Shown here piece after piece: positions 57,732 through 64,000 of a stretch of 64,000 nt of DNA (position 1 is the first letter of the stretch; every line of letters starts with the position of its first letter). The notes below the pieces were generated by a model that was given only the letters and a program-made list of their open reading frames with translations, was not told the origin of the DNA and ran no database searches. The stretch is from an uncultured Rhodospirillales bacterium (GTDB lineage: Bacteria > Pseudomonadota > Alphaproteobacteria > Acetobacterales > Acetobacteraceae), in assembly GCA_903835235.1 (NCBI GenBank), contig CAILMF010000044.1, forward strand, positions 62,001 to 126,000, given 5' to 3'. Made by a program: the position numbers and the translations under genes.

Positions 57732-57753
57732 CCTTCCGCGCAACCTCGGAAGG
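57732..57753 (+). promoter_or_regulatory. Hairpin covering the ribosome binding site of the hydroxyacid dehydrogenase gene
   Basis: CCTTCCG (57732-57738), 8-base loop, CGGAAGG (57747-57753) form a 7-bp stem whose 3' arm contains the GGAAGG ribosome binding site, eight bases before ATG 57762. It lies 15 bases after the Uma2 stop. It could terminate the upstream transcript or limit translation of the downstream gene. Confidence 0.4.
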
Positions 57754-57761
57754 AAACGCCC

Positions 57762-58727
57762 ATGCCCACCATCACCCTGATGGCCAACCCGCTGAACGAA
57801 CCCGCGCTGGCCCGCGAACTCCTGCCCGCCGGGTTCGAACTGCTGGTCGCCGAGGGCGGCACGCCCGAATTCGCCGCCGCCGCCGCCCGCAGCGAATTCG
57901 TCGTCGGCTACAGCCAGCCCTACCTGAACGACGCCTTCTTCAAGGCCTCGCCCAACCTCAAGCTGGTCCAGCTGCTCTCCGCCGGCTACGACCGCAGCGA
58001 TATCGAAGCGCATCGCCGCGCCGGCGTGCCGCTGTGCAACAATGGCGGCGCCAACTCCACCGCGGTGGCGGAACACGCGCTGCTGCTGATGCTCGCCACC
58101 TGCCGCCGGCTGCCCTGGCTGCACGCCTCCACCGCCGCCGGGCGCTGGCGCGGCAACGACATCAGCAACACCAAGCTGTATGAACTGCGCGACAAGACGC
58201 TCGGCATCATCGGCCTGGGCACCATCGGCAAGAAGGTGGCGCGCCTGGCCAATGCCTTCGGCATGAACGTGCAGTACTACGACGTGAAGCGCGTGCCGGA
58301 GGAGACCGAGGACGCGCTTTCCGTCCGCTTCCGGCTGATGAAGGAAATCCTGCGCACCTCGGACATCGTCTCGCTGCACGTGCCGCTGCTGCCCACCACG
58401 CGCCACATGATCGGCCGCGCCGAGATCGCGCTGATGCAGCCGCATGCCTACCTCATCAACACCTGCCGCGGCCCGGTCATCGACGAACCCGCGCTGACCG
58501 AGGCGCTGTCCACCGGCAGGCTGGCCGGCGCCGGCCTGGACGTGTTCGACCAGGAACCGCCGCCCGCCGACAACCCGCTGCTGAGCCTGCCCAACGTGGT
58601 GCTGACCCCGCACTTCGCCGGCCCCACCTGGGACAACCAGGTGGCGCGCTTCCGCAACGCCTTCGACAACTGCCAGCGCGTGGCGCGGGGCGACAAGCCG
58701 CTCTGGGTGATTCCGGAACTGGGCTGA
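57762..58727 (+). CDS. D-isomer-specific 2-hydroxyacid dehydrogenase
   Basis: The 321-residue NAD(P)-dependent enzyme has the catalytic set of the family: the Rossmann motif TLGIIGLGTIGKKVARLANAFGMNVQYYD (G-L-G-x-I-G), the active-site Arg in INTCRGPVIDEPAL, Glu in VFDQEPPPADNPLL and His in VVLTPHFAG. GAANSTAVAEHALLLMLATCRRLP is the inter-domain region. It interconverts 2-hydroxyacids and 2-oxoacids (for example glyoxylate/hydroxypyruvate or phosphoglycerate); the exact substrate is not clear. It converges on epmB. Confidence 0.92.
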   Translation: MPTITLMANPLNEPALARELLPAGFELLVAEGGTPEFAAAAARSEFVVGYSQPYLNDAFFKASPNLKLVQLLSAGYDRSDIEAHRRAGVPLCNNGGANSTAVAEHALLLMLATCRRLPWLHASTAAGRWRGNDISNTKLYELRDKTLGIIGLGTIGKKVARLANAFGMNVQYYDVKRVPEETEDALSVRFRLMKEILRTSDIVSLHVPLLPTTRHMIGRAEIALMQPHAYLINTCRGPVIDEPALTEALSTGRLAGAGLDVFDQEPPPADNPLLSLPNVVLTPHFAGPTWDNQVARFRNAFDNCQRVARGDKPLWVIPELG

Positions 58728-58776
58728 GGTCCGATCGGCGTAGCGCCGCAGGGCGCGAAGCCGTGAATCGGCCCGC

Positions 58777-59745
58777 CTATGTTACCTCCCAGGCCGGCCC
58801 CAGCGGCTTCTTCCCCGTGCCGCCGGGGCCTTCCTGCACATAGGTCGGCCAGGCCAGGCCACTCACGCGGCCGCGCAACTCCCGCAGCAGGGCGCGGCCG
58901 CGCTCCACCGGCACGGCGAAGCGCGCGGTGCCCGGCGCCGGGTCCAGCTGGTGCAGGTAGTATGGCTTCACCCGCGCCCGCAGCATGGCGCGGAACAGGT
59001 CTTCCAAGGCCGCGGCGCTGTCGTTCACGCCGGCCAGCAGCACGCTCTGCCCCAGCAGCACCACGCCGGCCTGGTGCAGCGCCGCCAGAGCGGCCATCGC
59101 GTCGGCACTGAACTCCCGCGCATGATTGGCGTGGACGCAGACATACACCGGCTTGTCGCGGGGCAGCGCCGCGCACAGCGCCGCCGTCACCAGGCCGGGT
59201 GCGGCTACCGGCACCCGCGTATGCAGCCGCAGCAGCTCGATATGCGGCATCGCCGCCAGCCGCCCCAGCATGCCGCCGAGCCGGCGCGGCGAGAGCATCA
59301 GCGGATCGCCGCCGGTCAGGATAGCCTCCCGCACCGCGGGTGTGCGGGCGAACCAGTCCAGCGCGGCGTCCAACTCGGCGGGCGAGAGCAACCCGCCATC
59401 CGGTCCGACATGCTCCCGCCGGAAGCAGAAGCGGCAATAGACCGGGCAGGCCAGCAGCGGTTTTAGTAGTGCCCGGTCGGGGTAGCGATGCACCACGCCC
59501 TTCACCGGCGTGAACGGTGCGTCGGCGGTCGGGTCGTCCTGCTCCCAGGGCTGGGTCAGCAGCTCCGCCGCATCCGGCACGTATTGCCGCGCGATGGGGT
59601 CGTCCGGCGCCTGGATCAGCGCCGCCACGGCGGGCGTGACCGCCACGGCGTAGCGCTGCGCCACCTGATCCAGCGCCGGGCGCGCGGCTTCCGGCGCCAG
59701 GCCGGCCGAGATCAGCGCATCGACGGTGGTGATGGTACGGGTCAT
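58777..59745 (-). CDS. epmB: EF-P (R)-beta-lysine-forming lysine 2,3-aminomutase EpmB
   Basis: The 322-residue radical SAM enzyme starts at ATG 59745. The 4Fe-4S cysteines are at 100, 104 and 107 (LLACPVYCRFCFRREHVG). Other KamA-family blocks are REAILTGGDPLMLSPRRLGGMLGRLAAMPHIELLRLHTRVPV, VLLGQSVLLAGVND, KPYYLHQLDPAPGTARFAVP and the PLP-lysine region GPGGTGKKPLGP at the end. The short form lacking the N- and C-terminal extensions of clostridial KamA is the EpmB type. It provides (R)-beta-lysine for EF-P. It is divergent from epmA. Confidence 0.95.
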   Translation of the reverse strand: MTRTITTVDALISAGLAPEAARPALDQVAQRYAVAVTPAVAALIQAPDDPIARQYVPDAAELLTQPWEQDDPTADAPFTPVKGVVHRYPDRALLKPLLACPVYCRFCFRREHVGPDGGLLSPAELDAALDWFARTPAVREAILTGGDPLMLSPRRLGGMLGRLAAMPHIELLRLHTRVPVAAPGLVTAALCAALPRDKPVYVCVHANHAREFSADAMAALAALHQAGVVLLGQSVLLAGVNDSAAALEDLFRAMLRARVKPYYLHQLDPAPGTARFAVPVERGRALLRELRGRVSGLAWPTYVQEGPGGTGKKPLGPAWEVT

Positions 59746-59871
59746 GTTGGCGGCGGAGTTAGACCATCCGCGCTTCCGACTGAAGCGCTCATGGCCTAGC
59801 GTCACGCTCCGGGAAACCCACCGTCAGCGGCGATCCCGCCTCGACCAGCCAGCCCAAGGCCGCCCCGCGCA

Positions 59872-60897
59872 ATGCCCTTGCCCCTTTGGCACCCCGAAAG
59901 CCTGGCCGCGCGGCTGCCCTTCCTGCTGGCCCGCACCCGGCTGACCGCCGCCACCCGCGCCCACTTCACCGGCCTTGGCTACACCGAGGTCGAGACCCCC
60001 AGCCTGGTCCCGGTGCCAGGCATGGAGGTGCATCTGCACGCCTTCCGCAGCGAGTTCACGCCGCATCTGGGCGCCGGCACCGGCCGCACGCTGTGGCTGC
60101 GTACCTCGCCGGAACTGGCGCTGAAGCGGCTGCTGGTGGCCGGCGCCGGGCCGGTGTTCGAACTCGCCCGCGTCTGGCGCAATGGCGAGGTCAGCCCGCG
60201 CCACGCCCCGGAATTCACCATGCTGGAATGGTACCGCCCCGGCCTCTCCTTCGCGGGCATGATGGACGAGACGGAGCGCTACCTCCGCGCCGTCTGCCCC
60301 GCCGTGGTCGCGCACCAGGGCATCGCCTGCGATCTCACCCAATCCTTCGAGCGGCTGACCATGGCCGAGGCCTTCGCCCGCCACTGCAACGGCCTGGACA
60401 TCCTGGCCACCGAGGGCGACAGCGCCCGCCTGCGCGCCGCCGCCACCGCCGCGGGCTTCCCGCCGCGCGGCGAAGAGGAATGGGAAGACCTGTTCTTCCG
60501 CCTGCTGCTGGAGCGCATCGAGCCGCATCTGGGCCGCGGCCGCGCCACCTTCCTGACCCATTGGCCCACCCCCCAGGCCGCCCTGGCCCGGCGCGACCCG
60601 TCCGACCCGCGCGCCGCCCTGCGGTTCGAGCTGTTCGTCGCCGGGATGGAACTGGCCAATGCCTTCGACGAGCTGACCGACCCGGCCGAGCAGCGCACCC
60701 GCTTCCAGCACGACGTGGCCGAGCGCCGCCGCCTGCACCCCGGCGAGGGCTGGGACGTGGACGAGGAGTTCCTCGCCGCGCTGGAGCACGGCATGCCCAG
60801 CAGCAGCGGCATCGCGCTGGGCTTTGACCGCCTGGCCATGCTGGCCAGCGGCGCCCGCACGATCAGCGACGTGCAATGGCTGCCGTTCAGCCCATGA
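59872..60897 (+). CDS. epmA: Elongation factor P--(R)-beta-lysine ligase EpmA (GenX/PoxA)
   Basis: The 341-residue class II lysyl-tRNA-synthetase-like protein lacks the N-terminal anticodon domain. Motif 2 reads FELARVWRNGEVSPRHAPEFTMLEWYRP, motif 1 lies in ARTRLTAATRAHFTGLGYTEVETPSLVPVPGMEVHLHAF, and motif 3 in MPSSSGIALGFDRLAMLASGARTISDVQWLPF. This is the EpmA architecture; it activates beta-lysine and joins it to EF-P Lys 34. With efp and epmB the system is complete except for EpmC (hydroxylation), which many bacteria lack. The ATG at 59872 has no strong ribosome binding site. The end overlaps the convergent TauE-like gene by 11 bases. Confidence 0.96.
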   Translation: MPLPLWHPESLAARLPFLLARTRLTAATRAHFTGLGYTEVETPSLVPVPGMEVHLHAFRSEFTPHLGAGTGRTLWLRTSPELALKRLLVAGAGPVFELARVWRNGEVSPRHAPEFTMLEWYRPGLSFAGMMDETERYLRAVCPAVVAHQGIACDLTQSFERLTMAEAFARHCNGLDILATEGDSARLRAAATAAGFPPRGEEEWEDLFFRLLLERIEPHLGRGRATFLTHWPTPQAALARRDPSDPRAALRFELFVAGMELANAFDELTDPAEQRTRFQHDVAERRRLHPGEGWDVDEEFLAALEHGMPSSSGIALGFDRLAMLASGARTISDVQWLPFSP

Positions 60898-61645
60898 GGC
60901 CGTCCCACAGCAGCTTCAGACCGGTAGCCACCAGCAGGATGTAGCACCACAGGTACAGCCGCTTCTCATCGAGACGGCTGTGCAGCACCCAGCCCAGCCA
61001 GACGCCCAAGGGGCAGAACAGCCCGCAGAACGCCGTCAGCCACCAGGTCTGCGCGGTGGGTTCGGCCACGAACAGCCAGGGGCCAACTTTAAAAATGTTG
61101 GCGACGAAGAAGAACACCGCCGTGGTCCCGGCATAGACCGCCTTGGGCAGTTGCAGCGGCAGCAGGTACATCGCAATCGGCGGCCCGCCGGAATGCGCCA
61201 GCATGGTGGTGATGCCGGAGACGAACCCCGCCAGCAGCCCGCGCGGCGCGCTGTGCGGCCGGGCCACCACCGTGCCGCGCCCGGCGAACCACTTGGCGGC
61301 GAAGCCCAGCGTCACCACTGCCATCACCGTCGCCACCCAGTGCTTCGGCAGCACCGCGATCAGCAGCGCGCCCACGCCGATGCCCAAAGGCACCGTCGGC
61401 AGCACCACGCGCAGCTCCTCGCGCGACCAGGTGCTGGGCTTCCAGTAGCGAAAAGCAAAAAGGTCCATCACCAGGAACAGCGGCGCCAGCAGCGCCCCGG
61501 CCTGCAAGGGGTCCATCACCAGCCCCAGCAGCGGAATGCCCAGCAGCGCGAAGCCACCGCCAAAGGCGCCCTTCAGCATGGAGATCACCAGCACGCCCAG
61601 CGGCGCCACCAGCCAGGCGGCATCCAGCACCGGAAGCGCGATCAT
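60887..61645 (-). CDS. TauE/SafE family sulfite/organosulfonate exporter-like membrane protein
   Basis: The 252-residue protein starts at ATG 61645 and has about seven to eight helices. The family pattern is AAWLVAPLGVLVISMLKGAFGGGFALLGIPLLGLVM (glycine-rich N-terminal repeat) and ARPHSAPRGLLAGFVSGITTMLAHSGGPPIAMYLLPLQLPK (the matching C-terminal repeat with the H-x-G-G-P-P motif). Members export sulfite, sulfoacetate or related anions. It is divergent from the GH75-like lipoprotein gene with 39 bases between starts. The specificity is unknown. Confidence 0.93.
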   Translation of the reverse strand: MIALPVLDAAWLVAPLGVLVISMLKGAFGGGFALLGIPLLGLVMDPLQAGALLAPLFLVMDLFAFRYWKPSTWSREELRVVLPTVPLGIGVGALLIAVLPKHWVATVMAVVTLGFAAKWFAGRGTVVARPHSAPRGLLAGFVSGITTMLAHSGGPPIAMYLLPLQLPKAVYAGTTAVFFFVANIFKVGPWLFVAEPTAQTWWLTAFCGLFCPLGVWLGWVLHSRLDEKRLYLWCYILLVATGLKLLWDGLMG

Positions 61646-61684
61646 GGGTTGGGTCCGTGGCCGGTTCGCGGCGATACTCGGGCC

Positions 61685-62497
61685 ATGCTTCGCGTCCTCA
61701 TCCTGTTGCTGCTGGCCGCCTGCGCCGGCGGCCCGCCCGAGCCACCCACCACCGCCCTGGCGCCGGAACTCGCCCGCGTCCTGGCACAGGGCGTGCCAGT
61801 GGATGAAAGCTACCGCGCCCTGTTCGCGCAATGCGACAGGCAGGACCGCTTCGGCGGCGTCGCCCTGCCGGTGCGCGGGCGGGAAGGCCAGGTGCATGAG
61901 GGCTGCTCACGCGACCCCAACCGCGTGCGCTACCTGCTGCGCCTGCCCGGCGGCGCCATCGCGTTCGAGAGCAAGCTGGCGGTGGACGTGAATGGCGGCC
62001 TGCTGTCCTGCACCCGGCCGCGCCCCGGGGACCTCTGCGCCACCGCGCTGCAACCCGGCCGCCGCCCGCTGGATGCCGATACCGTCCCCTGGGTGGTGAT
62101 CCCGTATAACGGCCCGCCGGCGGACCCGGCGCGGCCGGGCCTCAACCTCTCCACCGAGTTCATGCAGCGCACCGGCCTGCGCCTGGGCGATGTCGGCGTG
62201 GTGGTGCTGGGCACGCGGGTGGTGCCGGTCATCATCGGCAATGGCGGGCCGTTCAACAAGCTGGGGGAGGGCTCCATCGCGCTGCACCGCGCCCTGGGGC
62301 ACGAGCAATGCGGCGCCTGGACAGCCGAGGGCCGCTGCGCCCGGCTGGCGCCCTGGTTCGGCAGCCTGCCTGGTGGTGCCGTGACCATCCTGTGGCCCGG
62401 CAGCGCACCGCCCGGCCTGGCGCCGGGCAACGTGGCGGCGCTGACGGCGCAGCGCGCGGCGCCGCTATGGAATGCGCTGCTGGCTCAGCCGCGATAG
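61685..62497 (+). CDS. Lipoprotein with GH75 (chitosanase)-like domain
   Basis: The 270-residue protein begins LRVLILLLLAACAGG, a lipobox with Cys at about 13. The C-terminal 150 residues read LDADTVPWVVIPYNGPP, GLRLGDVGVVVLGTRVVPVIIGNGGPFNKLGEGSIALHRALGHEQCG and GGAVTILWPGSAPP. The D-x-x-x-x-P-x-V-V-I-P, V-G-D/N-x-G-P and G-E-x-S-x-A-x-x-x-A-L-G elements are those of family 75 chitosanase-like proteins. It could act on cell-wall or exopolysaccharide amino sugars at the outer membrane. The assignment is by motif memory, so I am fairly but not fully sure. Confidence 0.75.
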   Translation: MLRVLILLLLAACAGGPPEPPTTALAPELARVLAQGVPVDESYRALFAQCDRQDRFGGVALPVRGREGQVHEGCSRDPNRVRYLLRLPGGAIAFESKLAVDVNGGLLSCTRPRPGDLCATALQPGRRPLDADTVPWVVIPYNGPPADPARPGLNLSTEFMQRTGLRLGDVGVVVLGTRVVPVIIGNGGPFNKLGEGSIALHRALGHEQCGAWTAEGRCARLAPWFGSLPGGAVTILWPGSAPPGLAPGNVAALTAQRAAPLWNALLAQPR

Positions 62498-62589
62498 CGC
62501 CCGATCCGCGGAGGCGGCATCGCCGGAGCGGTGCATCAGTTTCTCGAACAAGGTCGAGCGGGTGATTCACGCCTGGCGGCGGTTGCGCC

Positions 62590-63309
62590 TCAGGCGACCC
62601 CGCGCTGAAGCCGGGCCAGCATCTCCGGCGCGGTCTCCCGCGGCAGGAAGTAGAACACGAACACATAGGGGGTGCTGGCGGTGAAGACGGCGGGGCTGCT
62701 GCTGGCCACCTGCATCTTCGGCCGGTCGAAGTCGCGGATCGGGTGCCACACATCGTCGAGTTCGAACCAGGCATCATAGCCCAGCGCATCCAGATAGGCC
62801 GGCACGGCATAGGTGGCGCCGATGCGGTGGCGTTCCTCGATTTCCAGCGTCAGCACCGGGCGGCAGCGCAGCAGCGTCTCCCGCGCGCCGCGGAGGATCT
62901 CGTACTCGGCGCCCTCGGCGTCCAGCTTCACGCCGGTGAGGTCGTGCAGCCCGAACTCGTCCACCTTGCGCAGCGGCACGGTGAAGCTGGCCTCGGTGAC
63001 GCGCGCGCCGAAGCCGGCATAGCCCTTGGCGGTGCTGGCCCATTGCTCCTGTGGCACGCCATCCAGCAGCGGCATGGTGAGGGTCGCCTGGCCGACCTGG
63101 TCGCCCAGCGCCGCCTGGTGCAGCTCCACATTCGCCAGCCCGGCGCAGGCCGCCTGCAACCGCGCGAAGGCGGCCGGCAGCGGCTCGAAGGCCAGCACGC
63201 GGCTGCCGGGCAGGGCGGCGAAGGGCAAGGTCAGCAGGCCGTCATGCGCGCCGATGTCCAGCAGCGTGCCGGGGCGGTGGAGCACCTGGTGGAAGCGGGT
63301 TTCGTCCAT
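62590..63309 (-). CDS. FkbM family SAM-dependent methyltransferase
   Basis: The 239-residue protein starts at ATG 63309. SAM-binding motif I is GTLLDIGAHDGLLTLPFAALPGSRVLAFEPLPAAFARLQ, followed by VELHQAALGD, then VPLRKVDEFGLHDLTGVKLDAEGAEYEILRGARETLLRCRPVLTLEIEERH, the FkbM signature (K-x-D-x-E-G-x-E). Such enzymes O-methylate sugars, polyketides or other small molecules. No pathway genes are directly adjacent, so the acceptor is unknown. It converges on the GH75-like gene and is separated by 229 bases from the AT-rich gene to its right. Confidence 0.9.
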   Translation of the reverse strand: MDETRFHQVLHRPGTLLDIGAHDGLLTLPFAALPGSRVLAFEPLPAAFARLQAACAGLANVELHQAALGDQVGQATLTMPLLDGVPQEQWASTAKGYAGFGARVTEASFTVPLRKVDEFGLHDLTGVKLDAEGAEYEILRGARETLLRCRPVLTLEIEERHRIGATYAVPAYLDALGYDAWFELDDVWHPIRDFDRPKMQVASSSPAVFTASTPYVFVFYFLPRETAPEMLARLQRGVA

Positions 63310-63538
63310 GCGCGCCAGCCTGCCACGGAACCCGGTGCCGCGCACCTGCGGCTTCGCGCGGGTATCGAGCAGCCATGCGGGCTGCCGAGCGACTCACCCT
63401 GGGGTCAGCGGCTTGCGGTGGTGGGCGTTGGGCCGGAGGCGGCCGGTGGTTGGAGTGCGTGCAAGACCGTTGCCGAACTTGGTCATTCTACGATTGTCTG
63501 GTATCCTAACAATCATCTGCCCCAAACTGGAGTACAGA

Positions 63539-63835
63539 ATGTCCAGCACTGCACCGCAGGAAGAGCTGATGCTAGCTCTGCTCAGCGCCATCAACGATGA
63601 AAAACTCGCAGTCGTGCAAGAAATACGTACGTGGTACGCGCCATATCGAGCAGATTTAGCCGCGATAGCTATAATAAATAGCTACGTGGATCAGGCTTCA
63701 ATCGAGATTAATAAAGCGCCGTACAAGGAATCGAAGCGCCATCCGCCCGACATGCTATACAAAATTTCGAGTTGGCGGGATAGGATTTCGGCACATTTGC
63801 AAAAGGCGGGATCCAATCCCGGCAAGAAAATTTGA
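63539..63835 (+). CDS. Small AT-rich orphan gene, unknown function
   Basis: The gene codes for 98 residues, with GGAG six bases before the ATG, so translation is well supported. Codon use is clearly more AT-rich than in the rest of the window (AAA, ATA, TTT and TAT codons are common), suggesting recent acquisition. The protein looks helical and soluble (MSSTAPQEELMLALLSAIND, then EKLAVVQEIRTWYAPYRADL) with a basic C-terminus ending PGKKI. No signal, membrane segment or known motif is visible. The flanking bases 63480-63900 are also AT-rich. Confidence 0.65.
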   Translation: MSSTAPQEELMLALLSAINDEKLAVVQEIRTWYAPYRADLAAIAIINSYVDQASIEINKAPYKESKRHPPDMLYKISSWRDRISAHLQKAGSNPGKKI

Positions 63836-63908
63836 TATAAAAATCGTTGTTTGGGCATCAAAAAACTAAAAATCAATCAGGGGCAGAAGAGCGCCCGAAT
63901 AGATTGTC

Positions 63909-63935
63909 GGAGCCGCTTGTGCGTCAAACGGCTCC
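63909..63935. terminator. Hairpin between the AT-rich gene and the right-edge gene
   Basis: GGAGCCG (63909-63915), a 13-base loop, and CGGCTCC (63929-63935) form a 7-bp stem between two convergent genes, the small orphan gene and the leftward gene ending at 63948. It may be a shared terminator. The loop is long and there is no T run, so confidence is limited. Confidence 0.38.
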
Positions 63936-63947
63936 CGCTATTGGTAC

Positions 63948-64000
63948 TTATTCGGAACGCAGGCTCGCCTCGCCGATGATCGCCGCGCCCATCGCCTGCA
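63948..64000 (-). CDS. C-terminal end of a leftward gene (5' part beyond window)
   Basis: The complement gives an open frame from the right edge to a TAA at 63948-63950, reading QAMGAAIIGEASLRSE. GC content returns to the level of the other genes here, and no other frame looks better. Seventeen codons are too few to name the product. Confidence 0.5.
   Translation of the reverse strand, partial: QAMGAAIIGEASLRSE

Noticed and set aside
59770-59788. 7-bp hairpin between epmB and epmA as a riboswitch or attenuator
   Set aside because: It lies in a short divergent gap with no conserved aptamer pattern or T run; a chance GC-rich inverted repeat is just as likely.
1-64000. CRISPR arrays, tRNA or rRNA genes, insertion sequences, prophage
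   Set aside because: I found no spaced direct repeats of CRISPR type, no cloverleaf with a GTTCGA arm between genes, and no transposase, integrase or phage structural motif in any convincing frame.

Overview
The window is a high-GC, densely coded stretch of chromosome from an alphaproteobacterium. A Rhodospirillales/Acetobacteraceae lineage close to Roseomonas is my best inference. It rests on the base composition, a Bug-type tripartite tricarboxylate receptor, the RpoE-ChrR singlet-oxygen module, the exopolysaccharide gene style and many 4-base ATGA overlaps. I see no rRNA, tRNA, CRISPR array, insertion sequence or prophage. Almost all of the sequence is coding, and only one gap between genes exceeds 300 bases (8751-9159).

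Layout. (1) 1-12571: exopolysaccharide and cell-surface region. It holds two membrane acyltransferases, an O-antigen ligase/polymerase, a GH5 glycanase, a GT2 glycosyltransferase, a type I secretion ABC/HlyD pair with two small unknown proteins, an outer-membrane beta-barrel, a WecG/TagA glycosyltransferase and an OprB porin. A truncated haemoglobin follows. (2) 13269-27411: a catabolic island. A rightward operon (alpha/beta-hydrolase, NodB-type deacetylase, LivHMKGF-type transporter) converges on a leftward operon (Gfo/Idh oxidoreductase, Bug receptor, SdhA-like flavoprotein, stand-alone 2Fe-2S protein, very large amidase). An orphan AapJ-like binding protein follows. (3) 27459-32664: an epoxide hydrolase with a 26-bp tandem repeat at its 3' end, then a flavin-dependent monooxygenase/CMD/AhpD trio, a perfect 40-bp palindrome and a DszA/NtaA-type monooxygenase.

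(4) 32729-41167: a complete RpoE-ChrR stress island. Two divergent operons share a 177-bp promoter region with two matching TGATCC-N16-CGTT elements. The genes encode a flavoprotein, DUF1365, two cyclopropane-synthase-like methyltransferases, DUF1295, a lipocalin and a lipoprotein hydrolase, which suggests fatty-acid modification and membrane repair under singlet oxygen. (5) 41184-45185: mixed metabolic genes (LLM oxidoreductase, DUF427, Gfo/Idh, an extra FabF). (6) 45202-52066: a phosphorus-scavenging island. A PlcP-like phosphoesterase plus glycosyltransferase (lipid remodelling) and a PmtA-like methyltransferase lie next to phnC-D-E-E-N, with Pho-box-like 11-bp repeats upstream of all three transcription units.

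(7) 52113-55176: a MotA/MotB-like trio with an unusually long periplasmic coiled coil. (8) 55298-60897: an inositol-phosphatase family gene and the elongation factor P system (efp, epmB, epmA), interrupted by a Uma2 nuclease-fold gene and a D-2-hydroxyacid dehydrogenase. (9) 60887-64000: a TauE/SafE exporter, a GH75-like lipoprotein, an FkbM methyltransferase, a small AT-rich orphan gene and the 3' end of another gene.

All functional calls are made by reading motifs and context. No database search was run.
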